Shown here: positions 21,113 through 32,259 of the stretch, one piece after another
Layout: each line of letters starts with the position of its first letter
How positions within the stretch are numbered: the stretch's first letter is position 1
Assembly (NCBI GenBank): GCA_947471745.1
Contig: CANJKZ010001028.1
Coordinates: 652,501-716,500, forward strand
Length of the DNA stretch: 64,000 nucleotides
Direction of reading: 5' to 3'
Source: Closterium sp. Naga37s-1
Taxonomy: Eukaryota > Streptophyta > Zygnematophyceae > Desmidiales > Closteriaceae
Translations under genes and position numbers: made by a program
Notes under the pieces: generated by a model
Told to the model about the DNA's origin: nothing
Database searches by the model: none
What the model saw: the letters and a program-made list of their open reading frames with translations, nothing else

Positions 21113-21187
21113 GGAGCTGGGAGTCATTCCCAACTCGTAACTCTTCCTAATTTGTGTTCTAAGACTATAGTGGCTGCCATAGTACCG
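21113..21187 (+). repeat. B-type LTR fragment
   Basis: GGAGCTGGGAGTCATTCCCA through CATAGTACCGT matches an internal part of the B LTR (compare 18150-18223). It joins the minisatellite at a shared TAGTAC. Confidence 0.85.
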
Positions 21188-21448
21188 TAGTACTAACCAC
21201 ACAAGTAAGTAACGCACCTACTCTTTTTACCAACCATGCTGGTAAATAACGTACCCACTCTTAGTACAACCCCATGGGTAAATAACACACTCATTGATAT
21301 TAACAACCACACGGAGAAGTAACCTAGTATTTCTTAGTTCCAACCAGACGGGTAAGTAACGCACTTACTCTTAGTAACAATCATACAGATAAGTAACGCA
21401 CTTACTATTAGTACAAACCACATGGGTAAGTAACACACTTACTGTTAG
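21188..21448. repeat. 37-bp minisatellite, block 5
   Basis: About seven units in the same orientation, ending at the B-type LTR terminus at 21449. Confidence 0.93.
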
Positions 21449-21554
21449 TGTTATAGTCACAATAGTCTTGAATGTACCTAAAACGAAAGATATAGTGCAC
21501 AGTCGGATTTCAGCACAGCGGCTTCAAACGTTGATAGCGTTCTGGTCACAGCCC
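21449..21554 (-). repeat. B-type LTR terminal fragment, minus orientation
   Basis: Starts TGTTATAGTCACAATAG, the reverse complement of the B LTR end CTATTGTGACTATAACA, and continues for about 105 bp. It marks the end of a minus-strand B element inserted in the minisatellite. Confidence 0.85.
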
Positions 21555-22104
21555 TCCTCCTCTGGTCCTTTCACACACTTGAACCCAGAGGGAAAGGGTG
21601 TAGCCACATGGCCTTCACTCTGCCCAAAGTTGGCAGCCAATGCCTCCAGGTACTTCCGTTGATGCACCAGCATGCACCGCTTCTCCACATCTCGTTCGAT
21701 GTGGAGCCCGAGGTAGAAGCTCACGTCACCAAGGGCCTTGCACTTGAACTTGTCTTGAAGTTTCAGCATCACCTCCTTCACAAGGGAAGAGGAGGGTGAG
21801 AAAATGAGGATGTCATCCACATAAACCACCATGAAACTCCTCTGCTCCCCCTCGCCAAGCATGAACAAGGAATGATCGGTGGATGAGGGAGTGAACCCGA
21901 TCTCCTCCAAGACTTCACGAAGCCTCAAGTACCACTACCTAGGGGCTTGCTTGAGCCCATAGAGCGCCTTCTTCAGCTTCCCGACTCTGCCACTACCATC
22001 ATAAAACCTCTCTGGCTGCACCATGAAAATCTCTGCTTCGAGAATGACATTGAGGAACGCGGCTGTCACGTCCATTTGTTTCACCACCCATCCTTTGATG
22101 GGAG
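21555..22104 (-). pseudogene. B-family copia reverse transcriptase fragment
   Basis: Minus-strand RVT_2 piece with VKQMDVTAAFLN, a KKALYGLKQAP block, FTPSSTDHSLFM, VVYVDDILIFSPSSSLVKEV and FYLGLHIERDVEKR. It lies between a minus-oriented B LTR end and the 5' LTR of B2. With 26066-28838, which has the same orientation and complementary domains, it probably belongs to one minus-strand element split by B2. That is inferred from order and orientation. Confidence 0.85.
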
Positions 22105-22904
22105 TGTTGGTGCAACCCTACGGTTTGCATTCGGATTTTTGTCCGTGTGCGTGCATGCATGTGTGCATGGAATGATATGAGGGCATGAAATAATATATGT
22201 ATTTCATGCTTACAATAGTGTGTGAATGATGAGGCATGATTTTGAATGTGTGTGTCAAGTCAATAGCGAGTTATCGCTAGTCGCGTGTGACGTCATTGTT
22301 TGCGTGTTGTGTGCGGTATTCTATTTTGTCGTGTGTGGAACGTTCGGCGTGTCGCAGGTGTGCGCAGCATAATTCCAAGAACTCAAGGAAGAGTTTATCT
22401 TGAAGAACCAGAGCCTTGGTTTCAAGATTCAAGTGATTTCGAAGCTCTCCAAAAAGGGTAAACTTTAAGATAGTGAGAATAGTTGCATTACTTTGTGTAG
22501 TGTAACATTTCTCTTGGTGTAGGCCCTTGTGGAGGGTAGTTTCGAGACCCTTCGTGGTTGGGGACAGTGTGGTACTGTTCTAAATCACTGTACCTCGGCT
22601 CTTGGGGTTTGTAGGAGCTGGGAGTCATTCCCAACTCGTAACTCTCTTTGATTTGTGTTCTAAGTCTATAGTGGCTGCCATAGTGTCGTTCGTTCAAACC
22701 GACGTTCCGTCATCAACCCTTAATGAAATCGTGCAATCTAAATTGCCAAGTGTAGGCGTCGTGAAGACGCTCCAGATCCAATTTAAATCAAGTCATTTGC
22801 AGCTGTGACCAGAACGCTATCAACGTTTGAAGCGGCTGAGCAGAAATCTGACTGTGCACTCTATCTTTGTTTTAGGCACATTCAAGCCTATTGTGACTAT
22901 AACA
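22105..22904 (+). repeat. B-type LTR of copia B2 (5')
   Basis: 800 bp, TGTTGGTGCAACCC to GTGACTATAACA. It is followed by AG and the primer site. Confidence 0.93.
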
Positions 22905-22906
22905 AG

Positions 22907-22918
22907 TGGTATCAGAGC
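22907..22918 (+). promoter_or_regulatory. Copia B2 primer-binding site
   Basis: TGGTATCAGAGC, two bases after the LTR. Confidence 0.95.
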
Positions 22919-22937
22919 CCCTTGGAGCAGTTTCTAC

Positions 22938-24060
22938 AATTTCTGGACCTGAGGAAAGGGGTGGCAGAGGTGCTGGTGGCAGTGGAGAAGTCCAAGCTCA
23001 AGGCCAACTCCGTGATTCAGCCATAGCGCCCATGCAACCAAGTCTTAGCCCACCTAGGGATGAGCCTAGGGTGTGTGGGCTTGACAAGTTTAACGGTGAC
23101 AACTTTGCTGAATGGTCCTTCAAGATGGAGAACATATTTTACCACTATGACCTGCTGGAGGTGATGGAAGGAACAAAGAAGCGCCCCGAGAACGACCCGG
23201 AGAAGAGCCCGTGGGTGCGAAAGAGCGCACAAGGCTATCTCCTACTTTGGCAAGCGTTGGGGAGCAGCCAGATCCGTCACATCAAGCCATTTCAGCGTGA
23301 ACCAGAGAAGGGACCAAAGGCATAGGCTGCTCTCAAGGGTGTACACGCTCCTGCAACAGCAGCGGTAGCGGTGGTGTTGGAACGGCAAATGGCGGCACTA
23401 CGAATTGAAGAAGACGAAGCGGTTGAAGAAGGGGTGCAGAAATTCTTCGACTTGTTGACGTGGCTTGAGGGAGCTGATTTGAACTACAGTGAGCTCCAAA
23501 AGAAGACCGTTGCTGGCCTTACTCCCAGAGTCATGGTCCTCGCTCATCATCAACCTCAATCGTGACTTGCCCTGCCTCTCGCTTGAAGACGTGAAGCGAG
23601 CAATCCTTCAAGAGGACTTCCGCCGCCGTGAGTTGGCGAGTGCGGATGGCGCCGGGGCAGCAAGCATCGGCTGAGCGTATGGCAGTGGAAGGGACAGAGG
23701 ACGAGGGGGAGGCAGATTTGGCAGCAACAACTTCAATGGAGGCCACGGGAGTGGCGGATACGGCAGCGAAAACAAGAGCTACGGACGCGGTCGCGGCCGA
23801 TTCGACGGCGAGTGCCACTATTGTCAAAAGAACGGACATATGTGGCGTGATTGCTACAAGCTCCCTGATGGATGGACTCGTGCTCAAGGCCAAGAGGGTA
23901 GAGGAGCAGGAGGAGGGAGAGGAAGAGGCCGTGGAGGCCGTGGCGGTCGCGGAGGTGGTGCTGCAAGTATGAAGAGTGCTGGCAACGAGAGCGAGTCGAG
24001 GGACAATCGCTTTTCGGGTCAATTCTTCTTCGTGTCCACGCAAGCACCGGCTGGTCCAGA
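22938..24060 (+). pseudogene. Copia B2 gag
   Basis: Same gag as B1: LDKFNGDNFAEWSFKMEN, LLEVMEGTKKRPENDPEK, the DFRRRELASADGAGA segment, a Gly/Arg-rich stretch and zinc knuckle CHYCQKNGHMWRDC (near 23815-23858). It is broken in a few places. Confidence 0.82.
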
Positions 24061-24099
24061 GAAGGATGAAGGCTTTGAGGAGCCAGCAGCTGTGGGGAA

Positions 24100-24430
24100 G
24101 GTCACCCTACACTCCCTGGACTATTGGGTGATCGATAGCGGCGCTACATATAGCATGACACCTCGTGCGGACTTGCTCACCGAACTTGAGCCGTCACCGG
24201 TGAAGCATGTGACATCGGCTTTGAGGCAGCGAGCAGAGGTGAAAGGCATGGGCAAGGCCATGTTCAAGGGTGCTGATGGGAAGACGGTGGGCCTCAAGAA
24301 CGTGCTTTGGGTGCCCAACCTTGCTGCCAACCTGATTTCCGTGCGGCGGTTGCAAAAGGCTGGCATGGACACGAGCTTGAAGGGAGCTAAGACCTACACC
24401 GCGAGGCTTGATGAGTGGATTCTTTGGGAC
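24100..24430 (+). pseudogene. Copia B2 protease
   Basis: Aspartic protease with YWVIDSGATYSMTPRADLL and the KAMFKGADGKTVGLKNVLWV block, as in B1. Confidence 0.87.
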
Positions 24431-24769
24431 CTTCACGAGGATAGGGATGTCTACAATGAAATGTGGCAGATCCCTGTGGTCCCCATGCCTAAGGAGAGGC
24501 AAGTGGCAGCAAGCATCAGCACCAAGGGTGAAGCGGTTGGTAGCGGCGATGGCGCGAACGATCGCGCTAAGGAGATGAAGTCCAAGAAGTGCAATTTTGG
24601 AGGGACCAGCAAGCTCGGTGAACACGAGGAGAGTGGTGCAGCAGCCAAGAAGCAGCACAAGGATGAGGAGAACCCCAAGGCAGCAGTGGAGGAGGAGTAC
24701 GGAGAGAACATGTGAGGCACTATTGCGAGTGCGGCATTCTCCAATCCGACTTTGGCTACGGGGGAGTGT

Positions 24770-25700
24770 GATTGGCTCACCTTGCATCGGCAAATGGGCC
24801 CTGCCCATCTTGCAGCAGCTAGTGAAGAATGAGATGGTTGCTGGCATACATGTGAAGGGGGAGCCCGATGAGGTACTTGGCTGCCCGACATGCATGCAAG
24901 CCAAGTTCACCCGTTACCCGTTCTCTAGTTCGGAGGCAACGGCTAAGGCACCACTTGATGAGGTGTTGATGGACGTGGTGGGCCCTCTGAAGCTTGGATC
25001 TGCTGGAGCTGAGTACTTTCTCACCATTGTGGACGTCTACACTCGGATGACTTGGGTGTACGTGCTATCCAAGAAGAGTGACGTGGCTGAAACGGTGAAG
25101 ACCGATTGGTTGCCGATGGTGGAGCGGCAACAAGACCGGTTTGGGAAGGCAAGTCGCACCGATCGAGGGGGAGAGTTCGTGAGCAAATAGTTCTCATTGT
25201 GGCTGAAGAAGAATGGCATAAGGCACTCCCTTACCATGCCATACTCTCCTGCAATGAACGGCATCGCCGAGCGAGCGAACCGGACAATCACGGAGACGGC
25301 GCGCGGGTTGCTCATTGAAGCCGGGCTACCCGACTATTTCTGGCCTGATGCGGTGCAGAGTGCGTGTGTGGCCAAGAACAGAGCTTTGACTCATGTGGGA
25401 GCAGACAAATGGGTGCCCTATGTGGAGTGGATTGGAAGGAAGCCAAAGATGGATATGCTTCGGGTGTTCGGGTGCATGTGCATGGCGCTCGTGCCTAAGC
25501 ATCTTTGGCACAACAAGCTCGGTGCCAAGGCGATATGGGCTGTGCACTTGGGCATGGCTCAAAACAGCAAGGGGTGGCTTCTTTGGGACCCATTCACCAA
25601 GAAATTCTTGGTGAGCAGGGACTGCAAATTCATGGAGAATCTGACTTACAAGGATTGGAAGGCGGAGAATGAGGCAAAGATGGGCGTGCGGTTTGGGGAG
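24770..25700 (+). pseudogene. Copia B2 integrase
   Basis: Integrase with CPTCMQAKFTRYPFSSSE, VLMDVVGPLKLG, TDRGGEF, YSPAMNGIAERANRTITE, DMLRVFGCMCMALVPKHLW and FLVSRDCKFMENLTYKDWK. It is followed to about 26060 by a charged linker including RLTYEALGKP, the segment that precedes reverse transcriptase in D (NRLTYPSFGKP). Confidence 0.87.
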
Positions 25701-26307
25701 GTGAAGAGTGGCATGCGGTTTGGAGCATGTGGAGCTTCCTTTGGAGCTGAGCAGCAGCAGCACCACCACAAGGCAATCTTCCCTTGTGAATGGGGGAGAG
25801 GAGGCCAAGGATGCAGAGGAATAAGAAGAGGGGGTGCAGCAAGTGAGCGAGCGTAGACCGATACTTTCTTCTCGCACTAGGAGCGCTCCACGGATCCGAG
25901 TCACCCCGCAGCAATGCCATGAGAGCCTTCATGTCCCTGCAGCCGAGGAGGAAGGAAGGGGCAAGAGGAGAATTCAAGCCCCAAATAGGCTGACCTATGA
26001 GGCTCTGGGAAAGCCAACCAAGTTAGCCTTGGCTGGAGCGGCAATGATGGTTGGAGATGCCGCTGCTCAGCTCCAAGGGCAGCTCCATATGCTCCAAACT
26101 GGAACTCTTCACCTCCCAAACTGCACGCCTATCGTCGCCTTATTCTCCGCCTTCCAATCCTTATACATCAGGTTCTCCATGAATTTGTAGTCCCCGCTCA
26201 CCAAGAACTTTTTGGTAAATGGGTCCCAAAAAAGCCAACCTTTGCTGTTTTGAGCCATGCCCAAGTGCACAGCCCATATCGCCTTGGCATTGAGCTTATT
26301 ACGCCGA

Positions 26308-26312
26308 AGATG
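26308..26312. repeat. Target duplication of solo LTR (left)
   Basis: AGATG, repeated at 27132-27136. Confidence 0.93.
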
Positions 26313-27131
26313 TGTTGGTGCAACCCTACGGTTTGCACTCGGCTTGTTGTCCGTGTGCGTGAATGTGTGTGTGTATGGAATGGTATGACGGCATGGGATA
26401 ATATATATTTCATGCTTATAATTGTGTGTGAATGTTGAGTCATGATGTCGAGTGTGTGTGTCGAGTCAATAGCGAGTTATCGCTAGACGCGTGTTACGCG
26501 GTCGTTTGTGTCTCGCGCGCGGTTTCTATTTTGTCGTGCGCGGTTTCTATTTTGTCCTGTGTCGAACGTTCGGCGAGTCGCAGGTGTGTGCAGCAGACCC
26601 ATCAAGAACTCAAGGATGAGTTTGTGATGAAGAGCCCGAGCCTTGGTGTCAAGCCTCAAGTGATTTCGAAGCTTGCCAAAAGGGTACACCTTAAGATATT
26701 GAAGATAGTTACATTACTTTGTGTAGTGTAACATTTCACTTGGTGTAGGCCCTAATGAAGGGTAGTTTCGAGACCCTTCGTGGTTGGGGACAGTGTGGCA
26801 CTGTTCCACATCACTGTACCTCGGCTCTTGGGGTTTGTAGGAGCTGGGAGTCATTCCCAACTCGTAACTCTTCCTATCTTGTGTTCTAAGACTATAGTGG
26901 CTGCCATAGTACCGTTCGTTCAAACCGACGCTGTGTCGTCAATTCTTTATCAAATCGTGCAATCTAAATTGCTAATTGTAGACGACGTGAAGACGCTCCA
27001 GATCCAATTTGAATCAAGTCATTTGCAGCTGTGAGAAGAACGCTATCAACGTTTGAAGCCGCTGTGCAGAAATCCGTCTGTGCTCTCTATCTTTCGTTTT
27101 AGGCACATTCAAGCCTATTGTGACTATAACA
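26313..27131 (+). repeat. Solo B-type LTR inside B3
   Basis: 819 bp from TGTTGGTGCAACCC to GTGACTATAACA, with AGATG on both sides. No internal element sequence is attached: both flanks are minus-strand integrase of B3, which continues across the insertion (around the VPKHL block). Solo LTRs arise by recombination between the two LTRs of an inserted element. Confidence 0.93.
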
Positions 27132-27136
27132 AGATG
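27132..27136. repeat. Target duplication of solo LTR (right)
   Basis: AGATG, matching 26308-26312. Confidence 0.93.
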
Positions 27137-28838
27137 CTTAGGCACGAGCGCCATGCACATGCACCTGAACACCCGAAGCATATCCACCTTTGGCTTCCTT
27201 CCAATCCACTCCACATAGGGCACCCATTTGTTTGCTCCGACACGATTCAAGGCTCTGTTCTTGGCCACACACGCACTTCGCACCGCATCAGGCCAGAAGT
27301 AGTCGGGTAGCCCGGCTTCAATGAGCAACCCGCGTGCCGTCTTCGTGATTGTTTGGTTTGCTCGCTCGGCGATGCCGTTCATTGCAGGGGAGTATGGCAT
27401 GGTAAGGGAGTGCCTTATGCCATTCTTCTTCAGCCAAAATCTGAACTCCTTGCTCAAGAACTCTCCCACTCGATCGGTGCGGATTGACTTGATTAGCCGG
27501 TCTCGTTGCCGCTCCACCATCGCCAACCAATCGGTCTTCACCGTTTCAGCCATGTCGCTCTTCTTGGACAGAACGTACACCCAGGTCATACACGTGTAGA
27601 CATCCACAATGGTGAGGAAGTACTCACCTCCAGCAGCTCCAAGCTTCAAGGGGCCCACCACGTCCATCACCACCCCATCAAGTGGTGCCTTAGCCGTTGC
27701 CTCCGAACTAGAGAACGGGTAACGGGTGAACTTGGCTTGCATGCACGTCGGGCAGCCAAGTACCTCATCGGGCTCCCCTTTCACATGTTTGCCAGCAACC
27801 ATCTCATTTTTCACTAGCTGCTGCAAGATGGGCAGGGCCGCATGCCCCATGCGCCGATGCGAGGTCAACCAATCACACTCCCCCGTATCCGAAGTCGGAT
27901 TGGAGAATGCCGCACTCGCAATAGTGCCCCACATGCTCTCTCCGTAGTCCTCCTTCGCTGCTGGCTTAGGGTTCTCCTCACCCTTGTGCTGCTTCTGAGC
28001 TGCTGAACTACTCTCCTTCTGATAGACATCCCTATCCTCGTGAAGGTCCCAAAGAATCCGCTCTCCAAGCCTCGTGGTATAGGTCTTAGCTCCCTTCGAG
28101 CTCGTGGCCACGCACGGAAATCAGGTTGGCAGCAAGGTTGGGCACCCAAAGCACGTTCTTGAGGCCCACCATCTTCCCATCAGCACCCTTGAACATGGCC
28201 TTGCCCATGCCTTTCACCTCTTCTTGCTGCCCCAATGCCGATGTGACATGCTTCACCGGTGACGGTTCAAGTTCGGTGAGCAAGTCCGCACGAGGTGTCA
28301 TGCTAAAGGTAGCACCGCTTACAATCACCCAATAGTCCAAGAAGTGTAGGGTCACCTTGCCCACAGCAGCAGGCTCCTCAAAGCTTTCATCCTTCTCTGG
28401 TGCAGCCGGTGCTTACAACGACACAAAGAAGAATTGACCCGGAAAGCGATCGTCCCTCGACTCGCTCTCGTTGTCACCGTTCTTCATATTTGCAGCACCA
28501 CCTCCGCGACCGCCACGGCCTCTTCCTCTCCCTCCTCCTGCTCCTCTACCCTCTTGGCCTTGATCAGGGGTCCATCTATCAGGGAGCTTGAAGCAATCGC
28601 GCCACATATGTCCGCTCTTGAGAGAATAGTGGCACTCGCTGTCGAATCGGCTGCGACCGCGTCCGTAGCTCTTGTTGTCGCTGCCGTTTCCGCCACTCGC
28701 GCGGCCTCCATTGAAGTTGTTGCTGCCAATTCTGCCTCCCCCTCGTCCTCTGCCCTTTCCACGGCCATACCCTCGGCCAAAGCTTGCTGCCCCGGCCCCA
28801 TCCGCACTCGCCAACTCACGGCGGCGGAAGTCCTGTTG

Positions 28839-28970
28839 TGTCAAGAGAATGAACGAGAAGGAATGAACTATGAAACAGGTGGGTACAAGTACTAACCCTA
28901 ACTGGGTTGTACCCTTTATGGGCTACTCCACTATAGCCTAGACAAATATAAGCACTAAAACATTCTGACA
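28839..28970 (-). repeat. C1 LTR (3')
   Basis: 132 bp with terminal TGTCA..TGACA. It is preceded on the minus strand by polypurine tract CTATGGGGGTG (plus 28971-28981). It is the reverse-orientation relative of 49971-50101 and 60188-60316. Confidence 0.92.
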
Positions 28971-29194
28971 CACCCCCATAGGCAAAGTGGGGGACAACAA
29001 GTGGTCACAATACCAGTCAAGAAAGCAAAGCAAGCTCAGGGTAGATCACAAAGTCACCACACAGTCCGAGCACAAGCAAAGGGCCACAAGGCCAGTTCAC
29101 ATGCAGTTATATAAAAGACAACAAACGATACAGCGATCATACCCTAGCAAGTGTAAGCATGCAGGTATATATATAGATCATAGTACAAGCAGAG

Positions 29195-29850
29195 TCAAGC
29201 AGTGAGCAAGTGAGGCAAAGTAGGCACAAGGCCTAACATAGTAGAGAAGCGCTGATGATCACCAGGCGAAAGCGTCTTGGTGAATATATCAACAGTGTTG
29301 ACTCTATTGGCCATGTACGCAAGACGAAGCTGGCCACGCTGTTGCAACTCTCGAGCAAGGAAGTATTGCAGAGCGATGTGCCTCGTTCTGTGCTCCAGTC
29401 TGTGCTTCTGACACAAGGCAATCATGGCCTTGTTGTCTACGTACAGAACTGGAGGCGAACGAGGCTGCTCTCCCAAGTCAGTCAACAGGTAGGTGAGCCA
29501 GTGTAGCTCCTGTGCAGCCATGGCCCTAACGTAGATCTCAGCCTCACAATTGGAACTGAGAACCGAAGACGAGCGGGTAGACCGCCAGGAAACAGAGCCG
29601 GAGCCAAGGCTGAAGGTGTAACCCTGTGACGACCGCTGTGTAGCTGAGTCGTCAACCCAAGAAGCGTCTGCGTGACCAGTGAGGACAACTGGACCCCGTC
29701 CTCCAAGCACGAGCCCCATGCCTGACATACTGCACAAGTAACGCAGTACCCTCTTCGCAGTATCCCAGTGCACCTTTCGATGCCTACCGGGAGCCACGTA
29801 GCGAGCCAGGAGGCTAAGAGGGTACGCGAGGTCAGGTCGTGTGCACGTTA
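29195..29850 (-). pseudogene. C1 RNase H
   Basis: Copia RNase H: LTGHADASWVDDSATQRSSQ, SVLSSNCEAEIYVRAMAAQE, VLYVDNKAMIALCQKH, HIALQYFLARELQQRG and VNTVDIFTKTLSPGDH. The key Asp/Glu positions of the fold are recognisable. It closes pol ahead of the 3' untranslated region. Confidence 0.88.
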
Positions 29851-29899
29851 TCAGGTACATGAGGCAACCCACAAGCTCTGGGTATGGACCACTCGGCTC

Positions 29900-30780
29900 T
29901 ACGGACTCCTCCGAAGGTGGAGCTGAGAGCGAGTGGCTGGTAGACAGAGAAGTGGGTTGTGGCGAGGAGAACAGGAAGCCGAAGCGCTTACGGACCTGGT
30001 GCACCATGTGTGACTGAGTCAGATTGATGGTGCGCCGTGCTCTGTCCTGAGTGATCTGCAAGCCAAGATAGCTGCGCAGTTCACCCAGGTCAGTGCAGGT
30101 GTGTCTCTTCTGCTGCTCCGACTTCACAAGGTTCCGTGCATCACTGTCAGCAGTGGCAAAGACGAGGTCGTCGACGTACACAAGAACGTAGATCAGCGGC
30201 AACGACGTGTCTGTGCGTAGAAGCAGCGACGGGTCAGCAGTAGAAGGAGTAAACCCCAGAGCCACAAGTGTAGTCCTCAGTGTGTCATGCAACTCGCGAG
30301 GCGCCTGGCGGAGACCGTAGACTGGCCCCCGGAGGCTCTACTGGGTACCTGCAAGAAATGACCCAGTGAAGCCAGGTGGGCGATGCAGCCAGATCTCATC
30401 GTGCAGGCTGCCCTGCAAGAAAGCTGTACTGAAGTCCAGAGAGTGCAACTCGTAGTCATGCTGAGCAGCGACGTTCAGCAACACCCGAAGAATAGTCATC
30501 TTCGGGGTGGGGGAGAAGGTGTGGAAGTAGTCGACCCCCTGTCGCTAACTGAAGCCTCTAGCAACGTAACGCGCCTTGAAGGCAGGCAGAGAACCCGGCG
30601 GCCGCTTCACCCTGAAGATCCACATGCCATCGACTATGTTTGCCCCAGGTGGGTGAATCTCGTCGACGTAGGTGCCTGTGGACTTCCAGGATGCCATCTC
30701 GGCATCCATGGCTGTCTGCCACTGAGAGGAGTAAGGATCCATAATCGCCTCTGCGTAAGAGCGTGGGGTCGGTATGTCTG
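29900..30780 (-). pseudogene. C1 reverse transcriptase
   Basis: RVT_2 domain: QWQTAMDAEMASWKSTGTYV, MWIFRVKRPPGSLPAFKARY, then LVYVDDLVFATADSDARNLV with the catalytic YVDD (near 30155-30185), and LRSYLGLQITQDRARRTINL. It is followed by the connection region YPELVGCLMYLITCTRPDLA. Confidence 0.88.
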
Positions 30781-31199
30781 GTGCATCCGGGTCTCCCTCA
30801 AGGGCAAGCAGCATGGAAGCGAAACGAGGTACAGCAGCTGCAAGACACTCAAAGTCCTCCTGCTTGTCCTCAAGGACGTCCGTGCCAAGAGCACACTCAC
30901 CCCCGATGGACGGAGAACTGGCAGACTCAGACTCAGCAACAAGAGCAGTGACGTAGTCTAGACGACATGCAGCAGAAAAATCTAGCAGCTCAGCAACGAG
31001 GGGAGACGTAGCAGTGGACTCAAAAGAAAGGTCAGTGACAGCAGCGGCGAGGAGACGAAAGACAGTGGGACTGGTAGCACGAGCGCGGTCAGACTCAGGG
31101 TCAGGGACGGCAGGAAGAGAGGACACAGGAGGAGCAGGAAGAGGAACACTCAGTGGAACAGAGGAAGGACGAAGTGCCATAGCGTGTGTGCCGGGGACA

Positions 31200-32230
31200 G
31201 GAGGAGGACGCGGACGAGGAACGCGACGACTAGTATGAATAGGCGAGGCAGGACGAGACTCAGGCTCCCGACGCTCTGTAAGACCTCCAGTCTGCTCAAT
31301 GTAGGGTGAAGGAGCAGGCAGTGGGGAGGCAGGCTGCGGCGGCGGCTGCGACTGGTCAGGGGTTGACCACAGGAAAGGAGGAGGAAGGCTAGGAGAGGAC
31401 GGGAGACCAAGAACCTGCTGAAGCAGGGGAACGATGTACGGTCGCGGGCGCCCAGCGTCTCCAGAACCAGCACCAGCACCCCTAGGACCAGCGACTCCAA
31501 CTCAAACGCGTGAAGCACCACCAGCTCCAGCGGCTCTAGTACCTCCAGCATCACCAGCACCTGCGCCTCCAGCTCCAACTCCTGCAGCACCTCCAGCTCC
31601 AGCAACTCCAGCACCAGCACCTCCAGCTCTAGCTCCTCCAGCACCACCAGCCCCGGCAGCTCCTGTACCTCCAGTACGAGCACCTCCACGACCAGTAGGA
31701 CCAGCACCCCCGGGACCTCCACCTCCAGCAGAAACAACAGTACCCCCTGCACCTCCAACTCCAGCGTCTCCAGCAGCAGAGCCATCAGCTCTTGCAGCTC
31801 CACTCCGAAGGCGGGCGCGCCAAGGAAGCCACTCGCACAGCTGCTGCGGTGAGAGCGGCTCCGGCCGGGGAGACAGCCGTGGCGAGACACCCGCAGGACC
31901 TCCAGAAGCCAAAGTACCTCCAGGCACAGCACTCCTAGGCTCCGCACCCTCAGGCTCCGCACTCCTAGACTCCGCACCCCCACGGTCAGCACCCCCAGTC
32001 TCTGCACCCCCAGGCTCAGCACCCCCAGGCACAACACCCCCACGCTCCACACCCCCAGGCTCAGCACCCCCAGGCTCAGCACCCCCAAACACAGTACCTC
32101 CATTAGCACCTCAGTCTACAGCAACCTCACCAAGCGTAGTACCACCGGGGGGGTCTACCTGAGAGACACCTGAGGGAGCAGGACCCTGAGGGGGGAGGGG
32201 GTCTACCGGAGGGGGACCTGGAGCAAGGAA
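31200..32230 (-). repeat. C1 repeat-expanded linker between integrase and reverse transcriptase
   Basis: About 1 kb of coding minisatellite. One block is 15-bp units giving GGAEPGGAEP-type pentapeptides (31920-32100). The other is GGAGAGG-type glycine/alanine repeats from GGAGCTGGAGCTG-like DNA (31500-31780). It ends near LSPQPLSPQQLCEWL. The equivalent region exists in C2 (57490-58290) and C3 (62780-63310), with different repeat numbers. Confidence 0.8.
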
Positions 32231-32259
32231 GAGCGGAGGGGGAGGGAGAGGGGCAGAGG

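Larger units (their letters stand above)
22105..26065 (+). mobile_element. Ty1/copia element B2, 3'-truncated
   Basis: Plus-strand copia fossil: 5' LTR, primer site, gag, protease, integrase and the linker before reverse transcriptase. The rest of pol and the 3' LTR are missing. It is inserted in the B-family minus-strand element (left junction at 22104/22105). It has more breaks than B1. Its right end meets an inverted B-family integrase segment near 26066. Confidence 0.88.
26066..28838 (-). mobile_element. Ty1/copia element B3, minus strand, partial
   Basis: Minus-strand B-family fossil with the end of gag, protease and integrase. It is interrupted by a plus-strand solo LTR (26313-27131) and cut at its gag side by the LTR of C1 at 28839. 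Domains read gag 28838-28430, protease 28370-28050, integrase 27900-27137 and 26307-26090. The reverse transcriptase piece at 21555-22104 may be its continuation beyond B2. It has several breaks. Confidence 0.87.

Noticed and set aside
31434-32162. Plus-strand Pro/Ala-rich open frame with PPGSAPPGT repeats
   Set aside because: Antisense of the C1 linker repeats. The minus-strand frame is flanked by integrase and reverse transcriptase and is the real one.
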